Program-made: the position numbers and the translations under genes
Assembly (NCBI GenBank): GCA_913777615.1
Contig: CAJYTK010000001.1
Location: forward strand, 124,001 to 188,000
DNA: 64,000 bases
Source of the DNA: an uncultured Agrobacterium sp.
Lineage (GTDB): Bacteria > Pseudomonadota > Alphaproteobacteria > Rhizobiales > Rhizobiaceae
Reading direction: 5' to 3'
Notes under the pieces: model-generated
Databases searched by the model: none
What the model was told of the DNA's origin: nothing
What the model saw: only the letters and a program-made list of their open reading frames with translations
Shown here: in pieces, positions 19,982-29,249 of the stretch
How positions within the stretch are numbered: position 1 is the stretch's first letter
How the letters are laid out: each line of letters opens with the position of its first letter

Positions 19982-20599
19982 CTACCGTGAAAGCTCCTTC
20001 AAGCCCAGTCGGATCAGCTTGGCGCTGTCTCCACCCTCCCCGCCATTCTTCAAGGCGGCCGCCACGGCGTTGGCAGCCTGATCGCGCGAATAGCCGAGAT
20101 TGGTCAAAGCCGAGACGGCATCGGCGACCGGCGCAGGCGCCGCCCCTTCGCCGATCTCCTGCTTGAGCCCGATGGCACCTGCCGCCTCTCCGGCAAAAGC
20201 AGGCGCTTTGTTGCGCAGCTCGGTGACGATGCGGATCGCGACCTTAGGCCCGACGCCTGGAGCACGGGACACGACCGCTTTGTCCTGCAACGCGATGGCG
20301 TTTGCGAGTTCGGATGGCGAGAGCGTCGACAGCACGGCAAGCGCCACCTTGGAGCCCACACCCTGCACGCTTTGCAGCAGGTTGAACCACTCGCGTTCCA
20401 GAGCACTCATGAAGCCGAACAGCTTCAACTGGTCCTCGCGCACATAGGTCTCGATGAACAGCACGACCGCCTCGCCGGCAGAGCCAAGCCGCGACAGCGT
20501 GCGTGCCGAGCAATGCGCCACATAGCAAACGCCATGAACGTCAACGAGAACGTAGTCGTCGCCGATTTCTTCTATGGTGCCTTTGAGTTTGCCGATCAT
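19982..20599 (-). CDS. ruvA: Holliday junction branch migration protein RuvA
   Basis: RuvA is the tetrameric junction-binding subunit that positions RuvB. The 205-residue protein begins [26 protein letters not shown], followed by two helix-hairpin-helix motifs ([29 protein letters not shown]), and ends with the RuvB-binding domain ([18 protein letters not shown]). It lies 50 bases after ruvC. Confidence 0.97.
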   Translation of the reverse strand: MIGKLKGTIEEIGDDYVLVDVHGVCYVAHCSARTLSRLGSAGEAVVLFIETYVREDQLKLFGFMSALEREWFNLLQSVQGVGSKVALAVLSTLSPSELANAIALQDKAVVSRAPGVGPKVAIRIVTELRNKAPAFAGEAAGAIGLKQEIGEGAAPAPVADAVSALTNLGYSRDQAANAVAAALKNGGEGGDSAKLIRLGLKELSR

Positions 20600-20649
20600 C
20601 GTCGCGTCCGTGATGTTTGAGAGAGAGCTTAAAGCCGAAAAGAGTCTGC

Positions 20650-21162
20650 CTAGCCGGCGGCGAGAATGCGGCGCATCCGGTCGCCACCGCGGTTATGTGC
20701 ATGACAGATGGCGATCGCCAGCGCATCGGCGGCATCGTTGCCCTTGAACTCGGCCTTCGGCATCAGGATTTTCAGCATCATGTGGATCTGCTGCTTTTCC
20801 CCGTGGCCGACCCCGATCACCGCCTTCTTGACCGCATTCGGTGCATATTCGGAAACATGAAGACCTGCGCGCGCAGGAACGAGCATGGCGATGCCACGCG
20901 CCTGTCCGAGCTTCAGCGTCGCCACAGCATCCTTGTTGACAAAGGTCTGTTCAACAGCTGCTTCATCCGGCTGATAGGAATGCACGACCTCCGCCAGCCC
21001 GTCATGCAACTGGCAAAGGCGCGACGCGAGGTCCATCTCGGCATCGGACATCACAGTGCCGGAGGCAACGAAACGCAGGCTGTTGCCAATCGTTTCGATG
21101 ACGCCCCAGCCGGTACGCCTTAGGCCCGGATCAATGCCGATAATTCGAATCGCGTTTTGCAT
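20650..21162 (-). CDS. ruvC: Crossover junction endodeoxyribonuclease RuvC
   Basis: RuvC cuts Holliday junctions symmetrically. The 170-residue protein has the RNase H-type catalytic acids: Asp11 in [14 protein letters not shown], a Glu in DEAAVEQTF and Asp residues in the C-terminal [13 protein letters not shown]. It heads the ruvC-ruvA-(toxin-antitoxin)-ruvB run. Confidence 0.97.
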   Translation of the reverse strand: MQNAIRIIGIDPGLRRTGWGVIETIGNSLRFVASGTVMSDAEMDLASRLCQLHDGLAEVVHSYQPDEAAVEQTFVNKDAVATLKLGQARGIAMLVPARAGLHVSEYAPNAVKKAVIGVGHGEKQQIHMMLKILMPKAEFKGNDAADALAIAICHAHNRGGDRMRRILAAG

Positions 21163-21374
21163 GTGTCAAACCCTATCCTGTGGGCTTGAAACCTGCCAGC
21201 CATAAGTGAACAAAACAAAAACATTCAATGATAAAAGCTCGACTGGAGCCACGCCGTACGCGTCATCAGCCCGTCAGTTTTTTTGAACCATGGATCAATT
21301 CGCTGCGACGACTATGGCAAATGCGACACTTCGCATTACATTTCCTTACAAAGAAATGCCGCAAGGAGCATGCC

Positions 21375-22376
21375 ATGATTCCCTTTTCCATTCTCGATCT
21401 CTCGCCGATTGGCGACGGAGAGAACGCAAGCAAGGCGCTCGATAATTCCCGCCGCATGGCCATCAAGGCGGAAGAGAACGGTTACGAGCGTTTCTGGCTT
21501 GCCGAGCATCACGGCATGCCAGGCATCGCCAGCGCCGCCACGTCCATTGTCATTGCCCATGTGGGTGCCGCGACCTCTCGGATCCGCGTCGGCTCGGGTG
21601 GCGTCATGCTGCCGAACCATTCGCCGCTCGTGATTGCCGAACAGTTCGGCACGCTTGCAGCATTGCTGCCGGGGCGTGTCGATCTCGGCCTCGGTCGCGC
21701 ACCGGGAACGGATATGCGCACGGCGCGTGCGCTTCGCCGCAATCTCGACGCTGGAGCGGAAAACTTCCCGCATGACATCGTTGAGCTTCAACGCTATCTC
21801 GGCTCCCCCGAGACGGACCAGGCAATCCTTGCCGTGCCGGGCGTCAATTCCAACGTGCCGATCTGGCTTCTGGGCTCAAGCATCTACAGCGCCCATCTCG
21901 CCGCAGCGCTGGGCCTGCCCTATTCCTTCGCCTCGCATTTCGCTCCGGACATGCTGATGGATGCGATTGCCATCTACCGCGAGCGCTTCCAGCCATCCGC
22001 GACGTTATCGGAGCCTTACATGATGGTCGGCATCATGGGGGTCGGCGCGGATACGGACGAGGAGGCGCGCCACCTGTTCACCTCGGCGCAGCAGCAATTC
22101 GTCAATTTGCGCAAGAATGTCCGCACGCCCTTCCCGCGGGCGGTGGACAGCATGGACGGTTACTGGAACGACATGGAGCGGATCACGGTGGAACACACGC
22201 TACGCTACGCCGCCGTCGGTTCGCACGCGACCATCGATCGCAAGCTTCAGCAGTTCCTGGGCGAGACCGGCGCAGACGAATTGATCGTCTCCATGCCGAT
22301 CCACGACATCAACAAGCGGCTGGGGTCGGTTGAAGTTTTCGCCGAGGTGCGCGAAGGCGTGAAGAAGGCGGCTTGA
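21375..22376 (+). CDS. LLM-class flavin-dependent oxidoreductase
   Basis: The 333-residue protein is a luciferase-like monooxygenase of the MsnO8/YhbW type, which uses reduced flavin to oxidise an unidentified substrate. The family blocks [28 protein letters not shown] and [43 protein letters not shown] are present. The start at 21375 is fixed by AAGGAG seven bases upstream; the open frame before it is not coding. It is a single gene ending at a terminator shared with yebC. Confidence 0.92.
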   Translation: MIPFSILDLSPIGDGENASKALDNSRRMAIKAEENGYERFWLAEHHGMPGIASAATSIVIAHVGAATSRIRVGSGGVMLPNHSPLVIAEQFGTLAALLPGRVDLGLGRAPGTDMRTARALRRNLDAGAENFPHDIVELQRYLGSPETDQAILAVPGVNSNVPIWLLGSSIYSAHLAAALGLPYSFASHFAPDMLMDAIAIYRERFQPSATLSEPYMMVGIMGVGADTDEEARHLFTSAQQQFVNLRKNVRTPFPRAVDSMDGYWNDMERITVEHTLRYAAVGSHATIDRKLQQFLGETGADELIVSMPIHDINKRLGSVEVFAEVREGVKKAA

Positions 22377-22423
22377 GCCGACTGTGCGCTGACACGCCTC
22401 TACCACTGTCACCATTGAAAATG

Positions 22424-22450
22424 AAAAAGGCCGGAGCAAATCCGGCCTTT
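22424..22450. terminator. Bidirectional terminator between the LLM gene and yebC
   Basis: The arms AAAGGCCGGA and TCCGGCCTTT enclose a five-base loop with A/T runs on both sides, between two convergent genes. Confidence 0.85.
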
Positions 22451-22508
22451 GTGCTTTTGATCTGTCGCTTTCGATTGCCGTCCTGACATTGGACGGAGCC
22501 AGAGAGTG

Positions 22509-23255
22509 TCAAGCGGACAGCTTCGCCATGACTTCTTCGGACACTTCGAAGTTCGAATAGACGTTCTGCACGTCGTCATCGTCTTCAAGGTTGTCGATAA
22601 GCTTCATCAACGACTGGGCCTTTTCCTCATCCACCGGAACGGTGTTCTGCGGACGCCAGACTGCCTTGACGCTGTCAGCTTCGCCAAGCGTCGCTTCGAG
22701 CGCCTTGGAAACTTCATTGATGTCTTCGAAGCCGCAGATGATCGTGTGGCCTTCTTCGCCGCTTTCGACATCTTCGGCACCGGCTTCGATTGCCGCTTCC
22801 ATCACCTTGTCAGCATTGCCAACGGATGCCTTGTAGGTAATTTCGCCGACGCGGTCGAAGGAGAAGGACACCGAACCGGTTTCGCCAAGTGCGCCACCAG
22901 CTTTGGTGAAGATCGAGCGGATGTTGGAAGCCGTGCGGTTGCGGTTGTCCGTCAGCGCCTCGACGATGACTGCCGTGCCACCAGGACCGTAGCCTTCATA
23001 GCGCACAGAATCGTAGTTTTCCGCATCCGCGCCCGAAGCCTTCTTGATGGCGCGGTCGATATTGTCCTTCGGCATTGACTGCGCCTTGGCGTTCTGCACA
23101 GCCAGGCGAAGAGCAGCGTTCATGGTCGGGTCCGGAAGACCGGACTTGGCTGCAACGGTGATTTCACGGGCAAGCTTGGAGAACATCTTCGAACGGATCG
23201 AATCCTGTTTCCCCTTGCGATGCATGATGTTCTTGAACTGTGAATGGCCAGCCAT
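22509..23255 (-). CDS. yebC: YebC/PmpR family regulator
   Basis: The 248-residue protein is of the YebC family, described as transcriptional regulators and, for some members, as factors that help ribosomes pass proline stretches. The conserved N-terminus [18 protein letters not shown] sets the start at 23255; the frame extends upstream without conservation. The blocks [12 protein letters not shown] and YEGYGPGG are characteristic. It is convergent with the LLM gene and divergent from the next one. Confidence 0.95.
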   Translation of the reverse strand: MAGHSQFKNIMHRKGKQDSIRSKMFSKLAREITVAAKSGLPDPTMNAALRLAVQNAKAQSMPKDNIDRAIKKASGADAENYDSVRYEGYGPGGTAVIVEALTDNRNRTASNIRSIFTKAGGALGETGSVSFSFDRVGEITYKASVGNADKVMEAAIEAGAEDVESGEEGHTIICGFEDINEVSKALEATLGEADSVKAVWRPQNTVPVDEEKAQSLMKLIDNLEDDDDVQNVYSNFEVSEEVMAKLSA

Positions 23256-23459
23256 GGCACCCCTGATCGGATCGTTTGTTTGGATTGGGGGCCTTATAAG
23301 GGCGATATGGCGGCTGTTCAAGCCCGTAAGCCCTTCTTCTCGCCTCTCAATAGCAGCACGACAAGGAACAGAAATCGTCGCCCGCCGTTCTGATGACAGG
23401 TGGCGCGGTCACGACAGGATCGTAGCCGACACGAACAGGAACCGGAAGGAGATCAGTGA

Positions 23460-23963
23460 ATGGTAAGCCTGACTGAAGCACGCGAACAACCCGCCCGTCA
23501 GCTTTGGGACGAGATCAATTCCGTCCATGCGGGCATGCTGGGCCTGGAAGGTCTCCACAGCCACATGCAGCCCATGGCGCCGCATGCGGACCCGAAGACC
23601 AACACCATCTGGTTCTTCTCCAAGCGGGATACCGATCTCGTCCAGTCGCTGAAGTCCGGTTCGCGTGCCCATTTCTGCGTTATCGGCAAGGATCACGACT
23701 ACCACGCCTGCCTGTCGGGCAAGCTGGAAGTCCGTGACGATAAGACCAAGCTCGAGGAATACTGGAACTCCGTTACCGCCGCCTGGTACGAACACGGCAA
23801 GAGCGACCCGCAACTGGTGATGCTGGCACTGCATGTCGATGACGCCGACATCTGGGCCTCCACCGACAGCACGCTGAAATTCGGCTGGGAAATCGCGAAA
23901 GCCAATATGTCGGACGAAAAAATGCCGGATGTCGGCGTTCGACAGCACCTGACCTTCGCCTGA
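23460..23963 (+). CDS. FMN-binding split-barrel (general stress protein 26-like) protein
   Basis: The 167-residue protein belongs to the pyridoxamine-phosphate-oxidase-like split-barrel fold. Typical segments are RPMAPHADPKTNTIWFFSKRDT-like (here QPMAPHADPKTNTIWFFS) and GSRAHFCVIGKDHDYHACLSGKLEV. AAGGAG lies about nine bases before the ATG. Homologous proteins bind flavin and are stress-induced; no enzymatic activity can be assigned. It is followed by a clear terminator. Confidence 0.87.
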   Translation: MVSLTEAREQPARQLWDEINSVHAGMLGLEGLHSHMQPMAPHADPKTNTIWFFSKRDTDLVQSLKSGSRAHFCVIGKDHDYHACLSGKLEVRDDKTKLEEYWNSVTAAWYEHGKSDPQLVMLALHVDDADIWASTDSTLKFGWEIAKANMSDEKMPDVGVRQHLTFA

Positions 23964-23986
23964 TCCGATCGTCGACTGACGACCGC

Positions 23987-24021
23987 AAGCGCCGTGCATC
24001 TCTGGGATGCGCGGCGCTTTT
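23987..24021 (+). terminator. Rho-independent terminator
   Basis: The hairpin AAGCGCCG-GCATC / GATGC-CGGCGCTT follows the split-barrel gene by 23 bases and ends in TTTT. Confidence 0.8.
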
Positions 24022-24065
24022 GCATAGGCGTGGCCGTTGCACCGATCGGTCGTGGCTGACGTTTG

Positions 24066-24905
24066 CTACATGCCTTGCGGCACGAGTATTTGCGGCTGGC
24101 GGGGAAGGTTTCGCATCGATACCCGGATTATCGGGTCACTGGCATAGGCGATCTTGAACTGAGGTCCGAAGGCCACGAGAAACCGCTCCAGAGCGCTCGG
24201 CTGGTGCATCGGCAAAATGAGCGCGGAGCGCAACCGCTTGACGATGCGGCTCATGCTGTCCGCCCCCATCGTCAGCCCGCCGTCGACCGGCACCATCAGC
24301 ACATCCAGCCGGCCGATTTCCGCATATTGCGTTTCCGTCAACTCGTAATGCAGATGCCCGAGGTGGCCGATGCAGAGCCCGGCCACTTCAAAGATGAAGA
24401 TCGAATTGCCGTCCTTGGTCAGCAGACCACCGCCACCCCAGCGGTTGCGAATATCCGAGGTCACATTGCGAATATAGACATCGCCCACTTCCAGCTTGTG
24501 AACGGCCTTTTCACCCGGCACATCGCTCCAGCCATGCAGCACATGTTTGATCTCAGGCTCCGGCAAGAGCGTGTAATGGGTGGTGTGCGCATTGTTCATG
24601 GTCGCTACTGTCGGCATGACCGGCGGGCGGTAGACGCCGTTATAGTCGGTGGCAATCACCACACCTTCGGGTGACTCGATCGTATAGGTGGAATGGCCGA
24701 TATACTGGATCTTCACCTCTTCCCGGTCGCTGAGCTCAGCCTTCGTGATATCGGATGGCTTGAAGCTGGCGAAAGTGACCTTGGGAAGCGCCTGCGCAAT
24801 CGCCTGGCACTGGCTGACGGGAGGGCGATCGGGAGGTTCCTGCGCGGCAACCGAGGCGGCGCTGAACAATATGGCGATCAATGCAGGCATGGATATGCGA
24901 CGCAT
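24066..24905 (-). CDS. Periplasmic MBL-fold metallo-hydrolase-like protein
   Basis: The 279-residue protein has a signal peptide (MRRISMPALIAILFSAASVAAQ) and a degenerate metallo-beta-lactamase fold of the UlaG type: IQYIGHSTYTIESPEGVVIATDYNG early, then IGHLGHLHYELTETQ and MVPVDGGLTMG. The usual HxHxDH metal motif is not visible; MNNAHTTHYT takes its place, so catalysis may differ. It is followed by nothing on its strand for 120 bases; the function is unknown. Confidence 0.82.
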   Translation of the reverse strand: MRRISMPALIAILFSAASVAAQEPPDRPPVSQCQAIAQALPKVTFASFKPSDITKAELSDREEVKIQYIGHSTYTIESPEGVVIATDYNGVYRPPVMPTVATMNNAHTTHYTLLPEPEIKHVLHGWSDVPGEKAVHKLEVGDVYIRNVTSDIRNRWGGGGLLTKDGNSIFIFEVAGLCIGHLGHLHYELTETQYAEIGRLDVLMVPVDGGLTMGADSMSRIVKRLRSALILPMHQPSALERFLVAFGPQFKIAYASDPIIRVSMRNLPRQPQILVPQGM

Positions 24906-25022
24906 GGCACCACTCCCCTGAAAGGCGAATGCAGGGAAGGATGCGGCAAGGATGAGGGTTCGTCTAGCTGTTAGCGGTAGGTTGCGCTCACATTGTTGTC
25001 ATTGCGGGGTGGACGCAAACAC

Positions 25023-25847
25023 TCAAGCCCAAAACGCCGGAACAGTCTCCGCCAGCCTTGGCCCAATTCGCAAGGGCGCGATCTTCTCCGCCAAGCCGGT
25101 GCTATCGGAAATCTCCACCCCAACGCCGCACAGCGTCGCAGGACCGCTTGCCGCCTCGAAACGGCCCTTCGGCATTTTCGAGATAAACCGGTTGATCGGC
25201 TCTTCCTTCTCCATGCCGAGCGAGGAATCGTAATCGCCGCACATGCCGGCGTCCGACATATAGGCGGTTCCGCCGTTCAGGATCTGAGCATCCGCCGTCG
25301 GCACATGGGTGTGCGTGCCAACCACGAAGCTGGCGCGGCCATCGACGAAATGGCCGAAACATTGTTTTTCGCTCGTGGCCTCGGCGTGAAAATCGAAGAT
25401 GATCGCATCCGCCTGCTCTTTCAGCGGGCAGGCTGCGAGAATGCTCTCGGCGGAGCTAAAGGGATCGTCCAACTCAGGATGCATGAAGACGCGGCCCATG
25501 ATGTTGGCGACCAGCACACGCGCGCCATTGCGGGCATAAAAGAGGCCCGATCCCTTGCCGGGGGTACCCTTCGGATAGTTGGCTGGCCTCAGGAACTGGT
25601 CGTGCCGCTCACAGAAGGAAACGGCCTCTTTCTGGTCCCAGACATGGTTGCCGGTGGTCACCACATCAGCCCCGGCATTGATGGTTTCCAGATAGATGTC
25701 TTCGGTAATGCCGAAACCGCCAGCGGCATTCTCGCCATTGACGATGACGAAATCCAGTTTCAGGTCGGAGATCAGTCCCGGCAGTTTCTCCCAGACGGTC
25801 GTGCGTCCAGTCTTGCCCACCATATCCCCGAGAAAAAGTAGTCTCAT
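25023..25847 (-). CDS. ymdB: YmdB-type metallophosphoesterase (TIGR00282 family)
   Basis: The 274-residue protein starts MRLLFLGDMVGKTGR and has VNGENAAGGFG, TTGNHVWDQKE, FDFHAEATSEK and VVGTHTHVPTAD, the metal ligands of the YmdB family, whose studied members hydrolyse 2',3'-cyclic nucleotides. Its start overlaps the stop of fau (ATGA), indicating coupled translation. This pairing with the folate enzyme is common in alphaproteobacteria. Confidence 0.93.
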   Translation of the reverse strand: MRLLFLGDMVGKTGRTTVWEKLPGLISDLKLDFVIVNGENAAGGFGITEDIYLETINAGADVVTTGNHVWDQKEAVSFCERHDQFLRPANYPKGTPGKGSGLFYARNGARVLVANIMGRVFMHPELDDPFSSAESILAACPLKEQADAIIFDFHAEATSEKQCFGHFVDGRASFVVGTHTHVPTADAQILNGGTAYMSDAGMCGDYDSSLGMEKEEPINRFISKMPKGRFEAASGPATLCGVGVEISDSTGLAEKIAPLRIGPRLAETVPAFWA

Positions 25848-26440
25848 GCCCCTGCCCTGCCAGTGAAATGCCGCATGCCGCTTTCGGTCAAAATCGCGTC
25901 CAGCGCGACGTCATGCGCTTCTGCCGGCACTGATGGCACTTCCTGGCAGTCGAATGCAATGCCTATCAGCAAGGGTTCCAGGCCTTTTGCATGTAGGCGC
26001 GCAATGGCGCGGTCGTAATGCCCTGCCCCATAGCCGATACGCTGGCCGCGACCATCGAAGACCGAGAGAGGCACAAGCAGGATATCCGGGTCCAAGACCG
26101 ACGCATTCTCATCCGGCCCCTTGGTGCCAAAGCCGGTCTTTACCAGTTCTGCATCTCGAACGAATTCACGAAAGACGATGGTCTCGCGGTCAAGCATCAC
26201 CGGCAGGCAAAGTGTGGCGCCCTTGTCGCGCAAAGCTTCCATCAGCGGCCGGGTGTCTGCTTCGGAACGGATGGGCATGAAGCCTGAGATCACAGTCCCG
26301 GCAGAAAAAGACAATGCCGCCACAGCTTTTTCAGCCATGGCGGCGCTTTTTTCACTCCGCTCTTCAACAGAAAGAGCGTCCCGCAGGGCGAGACGCTCAA
26401 GACGCAATTGCGCTTTTGTAAGCGAAGCAGCGTTGCTCAT
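25844..26440 (-). CDS. fau: 5-formyltetrahydrofolate cyclo-ligase
   Basis: The enzyme converts 5-formyl-THF to 5,10-methenyl-THF using ATP. The 198-residue protein shows the family blocks ISGFMPIRSEADTRPLM, PDILLVPLSVFDGRGQRIGYGAGHYDRAI and GIAFDCQEV. In many bacteria the gene (ygfA) is linked to 6S RNA; here the 6S candidate lies 1.5 kb upstream with a transporter gene between. Its ATG shares a base with the stop of the upstream gene (TAATG). Confidence 0.93.
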   Translation of the reverse strand: MSNAASLTKAQLRLERLALRDALSVEERSEKSAAMAEKAVAALSFSAGTVISGFMPIRSEADTRPLMEALRDKGATLCLPVMLDRETIVFREFVRDAELVKTGFGTKGPDENASVLDPDILLVPLSVFDGRGQRIGYGAGHYDRAIARLHAKGLEPLLIGIAFDCQEVPSVPAEAHDVALDAILTESGMRHFTGRAGA

Positions 26441-27717
26441 TAAGCGGCCCGGCTGACAAGGACCTTGTCGATACGGTGACCATCAAGATCGATGACCTCG
26501 AAGCGCCAGCCGTTGCGCGTGATGTGCTCGCCAAGTTCCGGTAAGCGGCGGAATTCGTCCAGCACCAAACCGGCAACCGTTTCGAACTCGGCATCCTCAT
26601 CGATCTGGAAGCCCATGCGATCGGCAAATTCGTCCGCCGCCATCCAGCCGGCCACGAGGAAGCTGCCGTCTTCACGCTGCACCATCGCAGGCTCTTCATC
26701 GTCCTCCTCCTGGAAGGCGCCGGTGATGGCCTCCAGAATATCGCCGGAGCTGATGATGCCTTCGAAATGACCATACTCGTCGTAAACAAGAACCATATGC
26801 ACCGTGGAACGGCGCAGCGACTGGATCACATCGACAGCGCTTGTGAGGTCGGACACGACCGGCACTTCGCGCAGCAACTCGCGAATGTTGAGCTCCTTGC
26901 CGGAAGCCAGCGCATCGAAAGCATCCTTGGCGAAAAGCACGCCGAGAATTTCGTCGGAGGCGCCATTGCGCACCGGAAGGCGCGACCGCTGCGTGCCGCG
27001 AAGCTGCTCGCGTATTTCCTCCGCCGTGTCCTCGATATCGACGACTTCCACATCGCGGCGCGGGGTCATGAGGCCTCTGGCGTTACGGTCGGCAAGACGC
27101 ATAACGCCGGTGATCATCGCCGACTCCTCGGTCTCGATCACGCCGGCGCTGTGCGCTTCCGCCAGAACCGTGCGGATTTCGTCATCGGTAACAGAAGCGT
27201 TTGATTCACCGCTGTGCCCGAGAATAGCCAGCACGATCTTGCCCGACTTATCGAGAAGCCAGACGACCGGCGCGCCAATCTTGGACAGGAACACCATGGC
27301 GGGAGCGACGCGGGCGGCGACCTTTTCAGCGTCGCGTAGCGCGATCTGCTTTGGCACCAGCTCGCCGACGATTAGCGACAGATAGGTAATGGCAACGACC
27401 ACGACGCCGACGCCAAGCGCATCGGCGGCACGGTCCGGCACGCCTTGCTCGATGAGCCAGGCTGTGAAGCGAGTACCGAGTGTAGCGCCAGAGAAGGCAC
27501 CGGAAAGAATGCCGACCAGCGTAATGCCGATCTGCACGGTGGACAAAAACCGTCCGGGATTTTCAGAAAGATTGAGCGCCATTGTGGCGCCCTTGCTGCC
27601 TTGAGCGGCCAGCACTTTAAGCCTCGCCGGTCTGGAAGAGACGACAGCAAGTTCGGACATGGCGAGCACCCCGTTCAGTACGGTGAGCAGGACCACGATC
27701 ATAATTTCAGTAAACAA
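26440..27717 (-). CDS. CNNM/CorC-type membrane protein with CBS domains (HlyC/CorC 'hemolysin' family)
   Basis: The 425-residue protein has an N-terminal CNNM membrane domain (MIVVLLTVLNGVLAMSELAVVSSRPARLK, then ITLVGILSGAFSGATLG and LSLIVGELVPKQIAL), two CBS domains (MTPRRDVEVVDIEDTAEEIREQL; VYDEYGHFEGIISSGDILEAITG) and a C-terminal CorC domain. The family is linked to magnesium or cobalt homeostasis; the name hemolysin is historical. I chose a TTG start at 27717, six bases after AAAGAG; it gives the usual (M)FTEIMIVVL N-terminus. An ATG at 27765 would add 16 non-conserved residues. Confidence 0.9.
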   Translation of the reverse strand: MFTEIMIVVLLTVLNGVLAMSELAVVSSRPARLKVLAAQGSKGATMALNLSENPGRFLSTVQIGITLVGILSGAFSGATLGTRFTAWLIEQGVPDRAADALGVGVVVVAITYLSLIVGELVPKQIALRDAEKVAARVAPAMVFLSKIGAPVVWLLDKSGKIVLAILGHSGESNASVTDDEIRTVLAEAHSAGVIETEESAMITGVMRLADRNARGLMTPRRDVEVVDIEDTAEEIREQLRGTQRSRLPVRNGASDEILGVLFAKDAFDALASGKELNIRELLREVPVVSDLTSAVDVIQSLRRSTVHMVLVYDEYGHFEGIISSGDILEAITGAFQEEDDEEPAMVQREDGSFLVAGWMAADEFADRMGFQIDEDAEFETVAGLVLDEFRRLPELGEHITRNGWRFEVIDLDGHRIDKVLVSRAA

Positions 27718-27979
27718 GTTTAGCTCTTTGGGCTGTTGAACGGCACGTCGCGGTTGCAACCGCATTCGCCTTTAGGACAGGCTGAACGGACATACCAATC
27801 CGAATAATAAAGAATTGTTCCATCAATGCAATGACAACATCGTGCCACTGCAAAGCTTTCATCATGAAACCAATAAAATAATCATGGGCGTCGCCCTTCA
27901 CGCAAAAGGGCGCGATTTAAAACCGATGGTTTGTTGCAACGCCGTCAAACGGGCGAAGCCGCATAGGCTAAAATGATAA

Positions 27980-28141
27980 AGTGCGTCCGCGACGACCGAT
28001 GGATGTTTACGATCCTGGGTGCCTACAAACGTAGGTGGGCACCGTGTGTCCAGCCCCACGAGGCTGGCCAGGGACAGCTCCCTTTGGATCGAGTATGGCC
28101 CCAGGGATTGTGGTTCCTGTCGAGAAGCGCAGAACGCACGC
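27980..28141 (-). ncRNA. ssrS: 6S RNA candidate
   Basis: A 162-base region downstream of zapA can fold like 6S RNA, the regulator that mimics an open promoter and sequesters RNA polymerase. On the minus strand the 5' end (GUGCGUUC-U-GCG) pairs with the 3' end (CGCGGACGCAC) as a closing stem of about 11 pairs; a small hairpin (CUACGUUUGUAG within GGUGCC/GGCACC) sits in the 3' half and a terminal hairpin CCAGCC/GGGCUGG in the middle. TATATA just upstream may be the -10 element and U-rich sequence follows the closing stem. The zapA/ygfA neighbourhood is the known location of 6S RNA in many proteobacteria. Exact ends are approximate. Confidence 0.6.
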
Positions 28142-28220
28142 TCTATATATGATGGATCGTTACGTTTCGAAAGAGGCTACCGAAGACAATCTTGATCGCA
28201 GCCGATACGCAGCAACAGGT

Positions 28221-28598
28221 TTAATTCACCGAAGGCTTCGGCCTCTCCACCAGCTTTTCGGTGATTCCGTTCAGCCGCATGGCAAGATCGGAAATGGCAA
28301 GCACGATCTGCTCATCCGCCTTCGCCTTGCTCTCGGCCATGCCGTCGCGGTTCTGCTGCAGGGAGGCCACCTGGTTTTCCAGGGCTTCGATCTTGCGCGA
28401 CAGTTCTGACATTTCGTCGGTGATCATGATGCCTGCCATGACGGTCAGTCTCAGATCGCCGATTTCGCCGAACTGGCTTTTGAGATGGCCGACATAGCGG
28501 TCGAAACGCGCGGCGAGATCGGTCAGATGGTCTTCCTGCCCGGCTTCGCATGCCATGCGGTAGGCTTTTCCGTCGATCATCACGGTGACTTGAGCCAT
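28221..28598 (-). CDS. zapA: Cell division protein ZapA
   Basis: ZapA bundles FtsZ filaments at the division site. The 125-residue protein has the N-terminal FtsZ-binding part (MAQVTVMIDGKAYRMACEAGQEDHLTDLAARFDRYV) and a C-terminal coiled coil (EMSELSRKIEALENQVASLQQ). It lies 13 bases after a small coiled-coil gene, with which it is probably co-transcribed, and just upstream of the 6S RNA candidate. Confidence 0.93.
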   Translation of the reverse strand: MAQVTVMIDGKAYRMACEAGQEDHLTDLAARFDRYVGHLKSQFGEIGDLRLTVMAGIMITDEMSELSRKIEALENQVASLQQNRDGMAESKAKADEQIVLAISDLAMRLNGITEKLVERPKPSVN

Positions 28599-28611
28599 GG
28601 GCCGTCTCCTC

Positions 28612-28884
28612 TTATCTGTCCAGCACGGCGCGGATGGTTTCCATGGCAGTGACCAGACGGCGCGAAACCTCGCGGTTCACCTCTTCCAGCCGGTTGGCGC
28701 GAAACTGCGACTGGTCAAGCTCTTGCGCAAGGCGGGCGCGATCAACATGGACGCGCTTGACTTCACTCTCCACCTCTGCGCTTTCGCGCTGGCGCTCGAG
28801 ACGCACATCCAGGGCGTTTTCAAGGCTGGTGATTGCGGAGCTGAGCTCCGACAGCGCAACATGTATGGTCTTTTCCGCCGTCAT
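28612..28884 (-). CDS. DUF4164 small coiled-coil protein
   Basis: This 90-residue, highly charged protein is predicted to be one long coiled coil (LSELSSAITSLENALDVRLERQRESAEVESEVKRVHVDRARLAQELD). The ATG at 28884 has GGAAGA five bases upstream; upstream in-frame starts are TTG only. It precedes zapA, a conserved order in Rhizobiales, so a role in division is plausible but unproven. Confidence 0.85.
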   Translation of the reverse strand: MTAEKTIHVALSELSSAITSLENALDVRLERQRESAEVESEVKRVHVDRARLAQELDQSQFRANRLEEVNREVSRRLVTAMETIRAVLDR

Positions 28885-29158
28885 CGTTTCTTCCAAACCG
28901 CATAAGCGGCAAGCCCGAATCGTTGCCGCCCGATGTCACTCAAGGCCAGCACACGATATTACCCGTTTTGAGCCCGCGTCAATCAAACCAATACATTCAA
29001 GCACTTTGCGCTGTGGATGAATGCGGCTTGGCAACGATCTCGTGACGCCACCCTGCCTGATTATGGCCACAGCTTGAGAGGAAGATCGACCGAACGCACA
29101 TGAGGCGGATGCGAAACGATTTTTGTTGCCGATCGAACCGCAACAAAGGCTGGATTTG

Positions 29159-29186
29159 TTGACAGAGCCGCCCCACCTGATATGGA
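29159..29186 (+). promoter_or_regulatory. Probable housekeeping promoter of tkt
   Basis: TTGACA at 29159-29164 and TATGGA at 29181-29186 are separated by 16 bases, about 60 bases before the tkt ATG. Confidence 0.6.
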
Positions 29187-29201
29187 TCAACCCGCTTTTT
29201 G

Positions 29202-29220
29202 GATAGTCAGACCGACTATC
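29202..29220 (+). promoter_or_regulatory. Perfect inverted repeat at the predicted tkt transcription start
   Basis: GATAGTC-AGACC-GACTATC is a perfect 7-5-7 palindrome 16 bases after the -10 element, a typical position for a repressor operator. The regulator is unknown. Confidence 0.45.
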
Positions 29221-29249
29221 TCCTTTCACCCGGAACAGACGGAAAAGCC

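Larger units (their letters stand above)
28885..29249. other. Divergent intergenic region between the zapA operon and tkt
   Basis: No gene is seen in these 365 bases. The tkt side carries the promoter and palindrome listed separately; the promoter of the DUF4164-zapA pair must lie near 28900-28960. Confidence 0.6.

Noticed and set aside
26440-27717. Hemolysin virulence gene
   Set aside because: The name is historical; CNNM, CBS and CorC domains indicate a metal-homeostasis membrane protein.
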